In this document: positions 24,840 to 37,614 of the stretch, piece by piece | How positions within the stretch are numbered: the first letter of the stretch is position 1 | Layout: every line of letters starts with the position of its first letter | Assembly (NCBI GenBank): GCA_031308135.1 | Contig: JAHLJT010008756.1 | Span: forward strand, 104,063,271-104,127,270 | From: Acheta domesticus | Lineage: Eukaryota > Arthropoda > Insecta > Orthoptera > Gryllidae | Reading direction: 5' to 3' | Length of the DNA: 64,000 bases | Position numbers and translations under genes: made by a program | Notes under the pieces: model-generated | What the model was told of the DNA's origin: nothing | The model's database searches: none | The model's input: the letters and a program-made list of their open reading frames with translations, nothing else

Positions 24840-25770
24840 ATTTCTAAACAATGGCGAAAACCATTTACCAATAGATCTTTTTTCTCTTCTCGGACAATTC
24901 TGGACAGTTTTTCTTTTTCTTGGAATCTGTCCCATTTGGACACCTAAAATATATATTAAAATATATATTTTCAAAACTTCTTCTCTTGTATTACATCTTC
25001 CCTTACCATTTTTGGACTCTCGAATTTGCGTAAATTTATTTTAGTCACAAGTTTATTATTTCCATTCACAAAATTTCTGACCTTTGGAAATATATATGCT
25101 GTAATTTTTTTGTACCGACGCGTGGTTGCGCCTGGGAAGTAAGATGGGTCACTGATCTTCGATAATTCTCTCAAGGGCGCTAGTAGTAAGAAAACAATAT
25201 ATACTTGCATATACATTATGTTCATATTTGTTACTTTTTTTGCATAAACAAATTATTCAAACTATTATTATCAACACATTCTAGATTTTTAATTTTTTTC
25301 TTCCAATGAATCTTAACATCAATCTCAGGGAATTCAGAGGTACACGATGGTTCATAAAATGAATGGCCAGGGTATCCGACGGGAGCAGGTGCAGGAAATT
25401 GAGTGAAATACAATTTTCCCTGTCATCTCAAAGTGAGATGAAATCGTTTCTTTCCTTTCGTGTCTTGCCCAAAGGTATTATGTAGTTTTACGCACGCATT
25501 CTGTCTTTACATTTCGAAACAGTTTGTGGTCTCAAGAATGACAAGTGGATGAGCACACACCTGTATACTAGTTTGTTAAAAAATTCATTGCAGATAAAAA
25601 ACAGGAAGTTGAATTCAAAAAGTATGAAAGCGATCTCTTATTTCAAAACAATAATTGAACTATCAAAGCCAAGTACAAATTTTGTTTCTCTCTGTATATC
25701 AAATTTATTTTTAAAACTCCGATGGAGTAAAAAACTCATCTTCATTATTTGGTGCATTGTACAAAATTTA
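24840..25770. other. AT-rich spacer, no gene seen
   Basis: AT-rich sequence with TATATAT runs near 24950. The frames at 24971-25225 and 25231-25413 have no recognisable content. Confidence 0.5.
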
Positions 25771-25774
25771 ACTA

Positions 25775-27262
25775 GGGGTGGTACTGAATAGCACAGACTT
25801 TCCCGTATTAGTTTTCTATTTCCTTTGGTCTCGCCTAGCTATTTGGACTTGACACATACTCTTGCCAGCTGCCATCTATAGCCGCACTGAGTACATTTTT
25901 TTGACATTTTCTTAATTTTTCGGTTTCCCGATAATAGAACAAAAATATTATTTTAAGAACATTAAATAACAGTAAAACCTCATCCTAAATGGCAATTTTC
26001 TTTGAAAAATTTGGAGCCATTTTTAAGAATAAGGCGTTTCAGCGGTACTGTAATATCGGAATTTGAAGCTCTTTTTCACAGAAACTTTTTGAGTTTTCGA
26101 AATCAGAAGTTATTTGAAGCACATTAACTCACAAATACAATAGCGTTTACAAATGTGCATATTAACGATGTGAGAGATCATTCAAAAAATTTACATTTGT
26201 GTAATTTAAAAAAAATCACAAGAGAATATAGCAAAATTAATTCTATGCCATCTTAAACAGTGCAATAAATGATCTCCGTACGAAATGTTTGAAGAAAAAA
26301 TTTGGAGCATTTTATGAGAAAATAGTGTTTGAACATTTCTGAAAAAGCACATGTACTCATAAATATAATAATATGAATAAATCACCGCTAATGTAAATAT
26401 TAACGACGAGAGAGAGAGTCAAAAAAATTCATTTTTTTAATTTTTGAAAAAACAAGTGGATAGAGAAATGTAGCGCTAACATCAACTAATAGAGTACGTT
26501 AACAGTATCCTTTCCAAAAGTTTGAAGGAAAAATTCGGAGCCGTTTTCGAGAAAATCTTGTTTTGTTAATTTTTTTAAATTGCACATATTTCACGCAATA
26601 TTGTGCGAAAACTACTAAAATTTTCAAAAAATGTGCAGGACCTTAACGAAAGAACTTACTATGGAGAAGAAATTTTATGTGAAGAAAAAAACTTCAATTT
26701 AATAGTTGTAGGAAGATGCCGAAAAAATCACACATTTGCAATTTTTGAATATCGTGAAAATAGTGCCATCTTCATGCCACCTTTATAAGTGTATTTTACT
26801 ATATTTTTACAAGAAATTTAAAGAAAAAATATGGAACCATTTTTGAGAATATTTTGAAAATGTCCGGGGGGCTTCATGTAAAGTACCATCAAAAATTAAT
26901 TAATGTTTCTTAAAATCGATTCAGAGCAGATGGAGAGAGGCTTCTTCAATTTAGAAAAAATCCTACGCATGGCTTAGGCGCCAGTGTGGTTTAGATTCAC
27001 CGGACAGACGGACGGACGTTTTACTGTCAATTGGTTTTTCGGTATCAAAGACACACAAAAGAGAGATTCTGGCTTGACTACGTGTAAAGGGATTTTTTCT
27101 TCTTAATTTAGCAACTGGATTTATCCACTTTTTCGTTATCAGGGCCTGGCAATGAATTTTTTCTGTTGAAAATCCGCCGTTTTTTCTCGCAGCATTGCAT
27201 AAATTTCTCTTTACTACGTATATTACTCCATTTATACGTATGTATACGGGAAAGTAAAAAAA
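25775..27262 (-). mobile_element. Family A repeat, copy 4 (long form, 1.5 kb)
   Basis: The left boundary is TAGGGGTGGTACTGAATAGCAC with ACTTTCCCGTA, and the right is TACGGGAAAGT at about 27247-27257, so CTTTCCCGTA/TACGGGAAAG form inverted ends. The reduced tetranucleotide core GGACAGACGGACGGACG lies at 27001-27017, with the GTTTTTCGGTATCAAAGAC and TTTAGCAACTGGATTTATCCAC blocks beyond it. The extra length is built from repeated internal phrases of the TTTGAAGGAAAAATTCGGAGCC type. No transposase is visible. Confidence 0.65.
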
Positions 27263-27489
27263 ATTGTAACTTATAGTCGTAAATCTACAAATTAGCATGA
27301 ATACACACCTACTTGTGTAGTATTAAAATCTCGTTTAGTGTATTATGAAACAATAGCAATCCATTCGGCAATTATTCGTACGAATCCTCGGGTTCGGTGA
27401 ATCCAGTGTTTTATTACCCTCACTTTTTATTGGCGGACAACTATACTGAATTCTTATACTGCTGCCTTGTCAGCCGATAATCGACATGG

Positions 27490-28085
27490 AAGAGCGCTGT
27501 TCGCTAATCGGTGAGTCTATACGAAGCTGCTGCGGATGCCTGGCGTGTATGATTGCCGTGCTCGTGTACATGGGAGGAAGCTGGCCTGGCCGTGGGCGGG
27601 GCCGGGGCCGGCGCTGCGCGGCGCAATTTGCGTGCTCCTCGGCCGAATGACGTGCCCCGCGGACGGCCCTCGAGACGCGGCCCACGCGCCTCGCCCCGCC
27701 ACCCGCCTCCCGCCTCCCGCCTCCCGCCTCCCGCCTCCCGCCTCCCGCCTCTCGCCTCTCGCTCGCGCGGCACTTGATGAGGGAAGACCCCTCCGACCTT
27801 CTGCCTACGCTCCACTTGCCCAGCAGGGCCATCAAACCGCAGGCCGGGTCCTGTGCTCCCGCCGCTCACGCTTTTATTGGCAAGCCCCTTTCCGAATCCA
27901 TCACAACCCGCTTACGATCTGCCACGAACTATCACGCCTTTCGTGACCCGCCACTGCCCGCCACGCCCACTGCGATTCTTCTAGGATCCCTCTACGACCT
28001 CCCCATGTTTAACCACGACCCTTTGGGACAGTGTTGTCAAGGTCGATGCCACGAGCAGGTGCCCGTGGCATGAGTGTCACGACGA
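27490..28085. promoter_or_regulatory. GC/CpG-rich island 5 with a 7-bp minisatellite
   Basis: CpG-rich sequence with an exact (CCTCCCG)n run from about 27706 to 27750 that degrades into CCTCTCG. The overlapping frames on both strands are shadows of the repeat. To the right the block loses GC and becomes rich in CACGA and CCACG words. Confidence 0.45.
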
Positions 28086-28800
28086 AAATGCCTTTCCACG
28101 CAGTTCATTACCCTGCCACCAGAGACAACGCTATCCCTATAGTAAAATGGCGGGGTTACTTCTACACGTAGTAGTTCCCTTTCCCGACGTTAGTTGTGCA
28201 GAGAAGCCCGTGGCTTGCTACGGTGCCACGACGCATGCCACTGCCAACAGTAGAAGACCGTGACACCATTGCTTTAGGAACTGACATGACCCGACATGAC
28301 CCGACTCGTCCCGACCCTACACAACACGACCTGTCCTGGCACACGATCCGACACGATCTTGATGAATCATCACAATTTTAGATATCTCATGACACGTCGA
28401 CACGACAACTTCACGATTCACCTCGATACGCCATAATCCACCTTGGCACATCGCGATACATCGAGATTCACTACGATTTACCACGATGCTCTGTAATTTA
28501 TCTCAGTACCATAAGTTCGCCTTAAATTGACACGAAACGCCAGAAGCTATCACGAATGAACTGCCATGATCATATGGTTCATCATGCTTCAACTCGGAAA
28601 GATGGGATCCACAGAGGCGCTAGGCCCACCAAGGTCTTCATGTTTAAGTCCACATCATGCAGCACACTGTCAGCCTCTGCTACGAAACGCCACGATATTA
28701 CTCGTCACTCGCTGATTCTTCACAATGAGCAAGAATGCGCAAAGATAAGCCTCAACCCACCACAATTCACTGGAATCCATGATTCACCATGATCCTCCAT
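28085..28800. repeat. Degenerate CACGA-rich low-complexity field
   Basis: Words such as CACGAT, GACACGA, CCACGAT, GACATGACCCGAC and CATGACCCG recur irregularly at about 8-14 base intervals on the plus strand, clearest between 28285 and 28500. This looks like a decayed minisatellite related to the CACGCC-rich islands rather than a gene. Confidence 0.45.
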
Positions 28801-29039
28801 AAAATACTATCTTCGACATTTCCCATTTCACGGGAATGTTCAATCGTTGCATCAGGTTGTGTTTTGTGTCTAAATGATTTCCAACATACCACTATGTCTC
28901 TTCATGACCTGTAAACGTCTCCTGCAAACTGGTACCACATCTTCTCTCCTAGCTGCACCAATCAAATGCCACCACTATTAGTAATACCACTATGCATTGT
29001 ACATCACTTCAGTGCTCAAAGCAACCGTTACAATAAGCT

Positions 29040-29790
29040 GCTGTTCCCTTCACCTTTGCTTGGTCACCGCTCTCTCCTTCTGCGCCCTTTCGCGTCCTCC
29101 CCAGCTCCCTTTCGTCCCCCACCATTTGCTTGTCCCGCTCCCTCTCCAGCCGCCCTCGCCCCCGCCGGCGAGCCCGCTCGGCGGCCTGGCGCCACCCAGG
29201 CGGCCCAGCACCGCGCCGCGCCGGTTCGTGTCGGAAGGCGTTCCGGCCCCGCGCGGGGCGTGTAGTCGTGAGTGGAGTGTGGGTTGTCTGGCACGAGAGG
29301 CTATTATGCCGGTGACACACTCCCGCTCCCTCCCTCCCTCCCCTGCTCCTCCCCCTACCACGCCACTCTTCTTCCCGCTGTGTCCTACTCCGCCCCCGCT
29401 CCTCACGGTCACATCCCTGTCCTCACCACGCTCCTTCCCCCCCACGGTACCCCGCCCTTCCTCACCACACTGCCCTGCCTCACCACTTTGCCCCGCTGCA
29501 GTCATTTTGACACGGCGGGCGGTGTCTGCTCGCGCCGTCGCGATCGTCATAACCGCCGAGCGGACGCCGCACTCTTGAGAGGGAGGCGACGCCCAGACGC
29601 CTCTCCACGAGCGGGAAGGAGGGGGCGGGGCGGAGCGGGGAGGGGAGGGGAGGCTGGCAACTGTCTGTGGTTCACCTGCGCTCCGCCGCTGAGGAATGCA
29701 GGCGCCGACGCGACGTCAATCGCCGCGGGCCTCCCGTTTTCTGACGATCAGCGGTTTCAAGGGACGCCACTCCTTAGGCTCGAAAGTATG
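29040..29790. promoter_or_regulatory. GC-rich island 6, pyrimidine-rich
   Basis: C/T-rich and CpG-rich, with CTCCCTCCCTCCC at 29328-29342 and a G-rich block GGAGGGGGCGGGGCGGAGC at about 29617-29635. Overlapping frames of 185-193 codons exist on the plus strand and 166 on the minus; their products are Ser/Pro/Thr-rich low complexity. A GC-box-bearing promoter is possible. Confidence 0.35.
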
Positions 29791-29799
29791 TGCTGCTTT

Positions 29800-31175
29800 C
29801 AAGACGCTTTACGAGATGACTATCTGTAGATAATTCGCTGTTTGAGAAATAAACTATCGAAATATTGTCAATAATGTTTTATTTTTGTTACATGCCAAAA
29901 TTGTTTTCTTTAGTTTATTAATCAATTGACCTGAAAAAGAATACAGCAAAAACATTTTACTTGATGGTAGGGAATCTAATTAGTTTCGTTTCAATTGTTT
30001 GAATTTTTATGAGAAATGCAAATTAAAAACTGCAGTAGGCTTAATTCATTTCTGAATTTCCTATTCTTTATTAATCCTTTTTCAAATTTCTATGAACTAA
30101 ATATTTATTTAATTTGAATTATATCATCTGATTACATAGGAAACAAAGACAACAAATTATCTAGTTTTATTTCGTTGGAAATAATAATTGTTTCTTTGCT
30201 AATATTTTAATTCTGTTTGAATTATTTATGAATTATTTTTGATAGCATGAAAGGTTGAATGATATGCAAACAATATTAGGTGTTGACATCAAATTTTAAA
30301 CTATTTAAACTTTGAGATAGACATTTACCCTGAATACATGAATTTATTGTAATCTATCTAATGAATATATAGTGTATTTTCACATTAACAAAGTCAATTA
30401 TGGCCTCAGAACATGCGTAAGGCTTACAATCTAACATGACATATTTGTACTCTCTCTCTCCCTTACATTTACAGAAATAAAACCTTTTAAACAAGAAACA
30501 TGAATTCGTCATTATCACGTACAAAACATAACACGTTAACACATAAAGTTTAACATAATAACATTTACATGAATAAATCCTCAAAACAAACAAGAAAATA
30601 CAAATACTTTTTCCAATTACAACGTATGGTGCATGCCTATTGACGGCTTCTCATTTTGGATATTCTCTGTAATGTTCTCTATAATACCGTTCAAATTGAG
30701 AGTCCATCTTCTTTCATCTCTGTTCACCTTGTTCGGGACTCCTGGAATATATAGGTGAATAATTTAGAATGGTGAAAATCACATCACCAAGTTCCTTATA
30801 GCCTTAGCAATAAATAATTATTTTACTTTTTTGGCTTCAGGATCATCGTTTTCCGGAGAAAGTATTTTTATAATTTTTCAGTTTCATCTCTGGAACTTTG
30901 TGTTCATTTCCAAGTCTCGAAGCACTGTTTTATACTCAGGAGGTCACTCACATCATTTGCGGGCAGCCAGTGCACATCACTTCTGGCAAGCCAGGAGCTC
31001 TGACGATGTAAAAACGGACGCGATCGCAGAGCTGCGCGTAATACTGGTCTGTCGTAATTCGCAAGAGGTTTTTCGTCAATTCGCAAATTTTCTTTTTCTT
31101 CTTTTGGACCCCAAAAGTAAGGTTTTACTTAAAAAAATGTTCGGTTATACTTAAAAATACTCTGAGAGCTTCGAC
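29800..31175. other. AT-rich region without recognised gene
   Basis: Strongly AT-rich to about 30600. The frames at 30354-30593 and 30831-31154 show no domain. Confidence 0.5.
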
Positions 31176-31179
31176 ATAC

Positions 31180-31821
31180 TTAAACCCTCTGGCGGGCGTG
31201 TCCCATCATTTCCCACTAGCAGGCGCGTGAGGCACTCCGTACCGCATTTATCAACTTCGACTTTCGTGTCAATAATTATTACTTTTGTTATTGAATGAGA
31301 AGGAAATATTCTTTATTTATGTTTCATACATTTTATTTCATAATAAGTAACTAAGTACCAAACTAAATAACAATATTAATAAGAATCTGATGATTCGCTC
31401 CCTCTGTGTCTTGGTACGTATTACATGTCGGGGAATGAATACGGTGCAAACGTGCCTTCTAAACGTTTCTTCGGAAACAACGCGTTTAAATTTGAATTAG
31501 TAGTTAGTACTCCAAAATCTGTGCCATAAAGCTCAATAACAAAACAGCAGTAAGAATTCTAATGGATAAAATACGCAAATATTATTCTTACATGACAAAG
31601 CGCGTGCGGTATGGAGTGCCGCAACCATTGCAGAGTTCGAATTACTAATGAATAGTGGTCGATCGGCAGTATGTATAATCGTGAATTGAGTGTCATCCGG
31701 TTGCGAATATACAGAATGAAGAATAGCTATGAGGTCAATAGTGCGACACCAATTATTTACACGAAATCAACAAAAATGTAAGAATGCACTGAGTGCCGCT
31801 ACGCGCTCGCCAGAGGGATAA
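31180..31821. mobile_element. TIR element with piggyBac-like ends
   Basis: The left end is TTAAACCCTCTGGCGGGCG at 31180-31198. The right end, read inward from 31817, is CCCTCTGGCGAGCGCG. The termini match except one base over CCCTCTGGCGGGCG, and a TTAA abuts the left end, with ATAA at the right as a possible decayed copy. GTGAGGCACTCCGTACCG and GCACTGAGTGCCGC near the two ends extend the inverted similarity. There is no coding frame, so it is a non-autonomous element. Confidence 0.55.
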
Positions 31822-32039
31822 GCACCATCCTCTAGATGTAATAGAGAAGAAATCATCAAGAATCTGCCGTCAAGAAACGAAAGTTTTTCAGCAAAATGAC
31901 ATTAGGAACATTTATTTATCTAATTGAGGAAAAGATGATTCATTTTTTACCTCCTTAAATGCCCTCTATTTCTTTAAATGCTTAGATAATGCTTAATTTT
32001 GATCAGCTTGATGCGTTCTTAACCGATAAATTGTTCCGG

Positions 32040-32065
32040 GTGTCTGGCACACACACACACCTCGA
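32040..32065. repeat. (CA)n microsatellite
   Basis: A short CACACACACACAC run lies at about 32050-32062, just before a GC-balanced patch. Confidence 0.8.
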
Positions 32066-32223
32066 CAGTTGTGTCACCATGGTTGCGAACACACGCCCGT
32101 CATACTACCATAGTACACCCACCTCTATTATCTCCTTCTCTCTCGAAACATAAGACGGTGTTGCCGCTCATGCCCCAAATGTTTTTAATTAACATATCGA
32201 TAACTCTGAGTGATGTCGCGGGC

Positions 32224-32303
32224 TGTGCTGCCGACGTTTCGACCCATCATGTCGAGGTGTTCTTAAGTGAACACTACGTGATGATCTAAACGTCGGCAAC
32301 ACG
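32224..32303. repeat. Imperfect inverted repeat with GCCGACGTTT stems
   Basis: GTGCTGCCGACGTTTCGA at about 32226-32243 is mirrored by AAACGTCGGCAACAC at about 32288-32302, with partly complementary sequence between (ACCCATCATGTCG...CGTGATGATCT) and a centre near TTCTTAAGTGAAC. The conserved outer words match the stem of the perfect hairpin at 45975-46203, suggesting related elements. Confidence 0.55.
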
Positions 32304-32309
32304 GTCGTT

Positions 32310-34650
32310 GTTGCAATGCCATCTTTTCAGTCAAGATCATCCACAATAATTACAAATTTATTCTTTAATGTTACCAACTTTCCGAGGAGTTATCATATAC
32401 AAAAATTAATTTTACGGGTAATTTTCTTGTTGAGCTAGTTAAGAAAATACAAGATCAAAGAATCAAATCAAAAAAATCAAGATCAAATTACAAATCAAAG
32501 AATGGGATGAACAAAACGTTTTACTTTTGTAAGAACACGTGGATTTTCTTTGGGAATTTTACTTCATACATCTTGCCCAAAATGGCGTTGTTTTGTTACC
32601 GTCTTCTAAACTCATCTTCTTTTTCTAGGCTTATTAGTATGATTTGCAGTTTCAGGTTTTGTGATTGTTTCACCCCGTCTCATTACGTCCACGATAATTA
32701 CAGAATATTTTTATTGCGTTCTAATGAGTGTTTGCAGAACGGATATAACCAATCAGTTAATAGCTGTACCACATATTCAATAAGAAGAACGCTTACTTGA
32801 TCATTGAGCATTTGTATGTCAGAGAGGTATGTGATTATGCAAGGTTCGAAGAAGTTTTCGCATCTCTCCTGCTGGGATACGCGATTTGTAAGTAGTTACC
32901 GTGATATTGGAAAAAAAAGCGCAAAGAAAAGAAACCATCTTCTCCCGACTGCTCTCAAGCGGTGCCATGAAACATTATTATGTTGCTCGTTTAGCCTACA
33001 ATCGCAGGATCTGTATCTGGGGGCCTCCCAGGAGCATTTTCGCCTTTGCTTATTTGGCCTCACTCCTGACCGGACTCCCAACCGCATATTTGGTACTGAT
33101 CAGTCATCTTAACTGATACTGAGATCGAAATTTTAAAAAATTATAGGAAATAAAATTAATAACGTTGTGGAAATTGATAAATTTGAGTTGAGATTTAGTA
33201 CAGTTACTAGCAACTTCTAAGGAATACCTTTTTCAAATCGTTTTATTGAAAAATTAAGGGAAACATTATTTCAGAAATAAGAAACTTAGTAATCACACTT
33301 TCAAACACTTTCTTAATTTTCTAACACTTGTTTGGAGGCATCTGTAGCTTATATTTTTAAACTATATGAAATCCTTAAGGAATTTCACCAAGCTGTTTGC
33401 TTAATGTTATAGTGATAATGAATAAGATATTAAATGAACTCTGGATCTTTAAACTTTGATGTAAATACTTAATGGGCATAAATAGTTTCAAAATATGGTG
33501 AGTTATATGTTATCAATAATTCCGTTTGTCGATTCCGACCTCTTGCTTAGATACTACTCTATTGGATTGTTTTTTTAATGATTCTAGGGGATCTGTATTT
33601 TGACTCACCATTTAGAACGATGCCAAATTGTCTTGAGACTGAAAATAAAGCAGATTGTATTACGGGTCTGATAAATTCTTATTTCGTAATGCTGCCTTAC
33701 AAACGTTGTTTGATCTTTAATATATAGCGTATTCACACGACTATTTATATAACATTTGTGAACTATTTGTTATAAAAAATAAATAATATCTTTTGTTTTA
33801 CAAGTATTTCCAGTTTTGCCTTATGAGTACATCATCTAATTTTTTTGTCTCAATAAATAAATGTATAAAATTCAAAATTTCTATTAGATATTAAATAAAA
33901 ATACCTCTGTAGAACTACGTATGAAAATTATAAAGAAGCACATCTTATACTCCATAATCAATTTAAGAAAATATTAAATACACTCAAAATCAAGTATATT
34001 ATACAATATATTTTGTTGACTATCAAGTAGATCTAATATTATTCTAATATTATTATAAACAAAGAAAGTTACCTCGTAGCATGTGCGTTTTTGTAAAACA
34101 TGACATCCTTATGTCAGTAAATAGTTGAGTCTTTTGTAAATAACATTGATATATTCACTGTATTCTATATTTTCTTAGAGAATGGAGCTTAGTGATGAGA
34201 TTCATCTACATTTACTTTCAATGAAATGTCATTTAATGCCATATTGCATAACTAATCTAATTTATTTGTAGGAAAAATAGTAAAAAAACTGTTTGTGGTG
34301 TGAGGGGCGGGGGAACTGCAATCTCCACATATTTTCTTGATCCCTGGAGTCTCAGGTTATCCGGAGTTGCCCGGGTATTTATTTATCATGCTCACCTATT
34401 AAGCAGCATGTGCCTCGCGGACCAGCTCATTCATTAGTCATTCACTCAGAACCTGATTATATTTGTTATAAGCACATAATATTTTAGATTAGAGAAGAAA
34501 ACTAATTATATCAACATCATTATTAAAATAAATATTATTTTCGTTTTTGATCGTATGTTGGAGCACCGTGGACTATCATGGGATAAGATGTTTGTTTCGT
34601 TCACAGGCGAAGTGGACCGCCGATCGTCATTCGGTCACGTACCATGCGAA
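32310..34650. other. AT-rich region without recognised gene
   Basis: About 2.3 kb. The frames at 32507-32800 and 32804-33112 have no recognised domain. The area from 33120 to 34270 is very AT-rich. Confidence 0.5.
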
Positions 34651-34789
34651 TGATTTGTGTGTTGGGAATTAACAGTACCCCTCTTACCGCAAGACGTAAA
34701 TAAGATATTTGCAGTGGTTCATGTCTCCCGACCTCCCCCTAATTATCGCGTTTTCACGTATTCCGCCACCTGGTTATTTTGGGCAATTT

Positions 34790-35865
34790 GCAGAATGAAT
34801 ACGATCTCGTGGCGCCGAAGGGCCGGGCTCGTCCGCGACACAGGCTCCACACGCAGCCTCTTCCCGTCCCGTGGTGAGCGGAACCCCGCTCCGCCCCACC
34901 CCGCGCTTCCCCGCCACGCACCATTCCGCTTCACGCCGCCCCACCTTGGCCCCCACCCATCTCGCGTCACTCCTCCCCACGCCGCCCCGCCTCACACCAC
35001 CCTGTCCGCCTCACGCCGCCCTGCCTGCCTCACAACGCTCCTCCTCACGCCGCCTAGCCTCACGCCGCCCCACCTCACGCCATCCCGCCTCATTCCGCCC
35101 CGCCTCACGCCGCCCCGCCTCACGCCGCCCCGCCTCACGCCGAACCCGCCTCGCCTCACGCCGCCCCGCCTCGCCTCACGATGCCCCGCCTCACGCCGCC
35201 CCGCCTCACGCCGCCTCGCCTCATGCTGCCCCGCCGCCTCACGTCATCCCGCCTCATTCCACCCCGCCTCACGCCGCCCCGCTTCCCGCCGTCCCGCCTC
35301 GCGCCTCTCCACCTCGCGCTTCCCCGCCTGGCGCCGCTCCATCTCGTGCCGCCCCGTACCGGACAGCGCCACCTCGCGCCGTCCCGTCTCACGCCATTCC
35401 GCATGACGCCGCCCCGCTTCACGCCGCTCCACCTCGCGCCATTCCGCGTCACGTCGCCCCGCCTCGCGCCATCCCGCCTCTCACCGCCCCGGCCGCCTCA
35501 CGCCGCCCCGCCTGGCGCCGTCCCGCCTCGCACCATTCTGCTTCACTCCGCCCCGCCTTGCGCCGTCCAGCCTCACCTCGCGCAGCGCGTGGTTTATGAC
35601 GGTGGTCCGCTGGCGGCGTCGGGCGTCGGTCGCGGGCAGGCGCTGCGCGGCTCGTTGCGGCCCACCGCCGGCGCGCACGCGAGCGACAGGCTCGTTAGCG
35701 CCGCCGGCGGACCACACACACCTGCCGCCCCGACCACCGTGCGCAGCGCCCCGCCCCGCCCCGCGCAGCACGCGGCTCCGCGCCCCGCCCGATCCCGTGA
35801 GGACCACGCTCCCCTGGCGAAGAAGGTGCAGGCGCGCTCTAATTCCTTCATGTTTTCCCGCAAGC
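34790..35865. repeat. GC-rich island 7 built on a 15-bp minisatellite
   Basis: From about 34900 to 35580 the plus strand repeats a 15-bp unit close to CCTCACGCCGCCCCG, exact at 35100-35140 and drifting elsewhere (CCTCGCGCC, CATTCCGC and similar). Because the period is a multiple of three, frames of 242-249 codons stay open in all plus frames and others on the minus strand; these are artefacts. From 35590 to 35865 the sequence is non-repetitive CpG-rich DNA that could be regulatory. Confidence 0.8.
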
Positions 35866-35869
35866 GAAT

Positions 35870-36715
35870 ATTTCAAGATAATGAAAATCATGTAACTTGG
35901 GTGACGATCTTAGGTTAAATGCAAAGCTGACGGGCACATTTCATTGCGAAGTCACCCGCTTTGAGAGCTTTACGTCCTTTGAAAATTGTGTAGTGTAATA
36001 CATTTTTTAAGAAAACGTTGCCAATAATGCATTTACATTTAACTTTAATTTTAAGAAAAAAATGTAGATTCAATTTTAGTCTTCTCTAGCGTAATTCCAC
36101 ATTTCAACCCCGCCTGAAAAAATAGGTCAATGATGCCATTAACTGATAATTTCCCTTCTTTCATTTTCTGGATTCTCAGAACTTTACTTACGTACCAGTA
36201 ATTATGGCATATAACTAACAAATAAACATGTTCACTTTATGTCGGAGATAACCTACGAGTTGTTATAGATAGAGAATCGGTGGCGAGAATTGAATAAGAG
36301 AAATTCAAAACACTTGCCGTGGCAGACTTCCTCACTCGCTCATTTGATCTGCAATAATTTGCCTGGAAGATGGTATGTTGCACATTCAGGGATGTTAAAT
36401 AAATATCATACCATATGTCTCTAAGAACTTCTACAAATTTATTCACATAATGGTATTGGGATACGAAAATATATTCTAATTATTTAATTCCATACATTAA
36501 ATTAAAGAAAGAATGATTTAATAATAAAGGCTATGACGACACGTTGACAGTCGTAAAACATTCTGATAATTTGTCAGCCTTTGCATTGGCCGCTTTTACA
36601 GAGTTTTGCAGTTGTTTTTTCGAGACAATTATTACAAATAATAATTTTATTAGATACGTAGGTATGGGGTTTTCGACATAATGTTACTCGGAATAGAAAA
36701 AATGTCAATTGTTCA
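35870..36715. other. AT-rich spacer, no gene seen
   Basis: Nothing recognisable. A 69-codon minus-strand frame at 36237-36446 has no domain. Confidence 0.5.
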
Positions 36716-36719
36716 TTCA

Positions 36720-37610
36720 TTAACCCGGCGGCGGGAACGTGTAAAATCCTAACGTCAGTGGAAACGTTGGATCTGACAGACCCGCTAGTTACGGATCCTT
36801 CGTATTATAGGCTATTTAAAGCACTAATTAATTACAAAAATGTTTTATAATGAAGTAAACTATGCAAATAATTCAGAGATCCAATATTCAGCACAAAATA
36901 TACCCCAATTTTTTAAGTGTCACACTAGTGAACAAAAAATAAAACTGAAAGTGAACGAAGATCGAACAAAGAAAAGAAAATGTAGCATTAAGTTATAATG
37001 TTTTGTGGAAGCGTTTTTCACAATACGTTTTTCGGCCTTTTGTTCATTTTTTAACCTTTACGAGTAAGGGCCTACAAAAATTTAAAATAATTTGCATTTA
37101 TTAACCTTAAAATATAGATGTTATTTATAAACATTTGACAGCACATTAATAAATATATTACTTATAAAACGTTCAGATTCTATTTACTGATTCTCAGGTT
37201 CAGCTTATTCAATTTTTTGTTCATATTATGCATTCTGAACAAGAAATTTCTAGATCAAATGATGAATCAGCCACTTCATCATCACTTGATAAACAATCGT
37301 TTTCTAAAATCTTGTTTATTAATTTAATATCTTTCGGATTTAATGCATTAAAATAACTTAGATGACCCAGCCATGTTATAAAAATGTCACGTAAGCGGGA
37401 ATGTTGGGTCTGACGAACCCATCAGAAACTTTGAGCAGGTACAGAACAACATATTTTTGTGATAAACTCAAAGTAGTCGACATCAGTTCAAAAAGATTCA
37501 ATTTGAAGGTAGACTGGTGGATACATTCAGAACTAACTTCCTTCAATTGATAGACCGCTTCAAAGATGTCACTGGGTCTGACAGACCCAAAGTTTCCACT
37601 GCCGTGTTAA
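36720..37610. mobile_element. TTAA-flanked MITE with TCTGACAGACCC termini
   Basis: TTAA at 36720-36723 and TTAA at 37607-37610 bound the block. Read inward, the left end is CCCGGC...CAGTGGAAACGTTGG with TCTGACAGACCC following, and the right end is CACGGCAGTGGAAACTTTGG with TCTGTCAGACCC following. The two align well apart from an extra segment of about 26 bp in the left arm. A third related motif, GGGTCTGACGAACCC, lies inside near 37408. TTAA duplication with TIRs indicates a non-autonomous piggyBac-like element. Confidence 0.7.
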
Positions 37611-37614
37611 AAAT

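Noticed and set aside
34657..35918. Long Pro/Arg/His-rich frames of 242-249 codons
   Set aside because: They exist because the 15-bp repeat period is a multiple of three; several frames on both strands are open over the same DNA and none has a domain.
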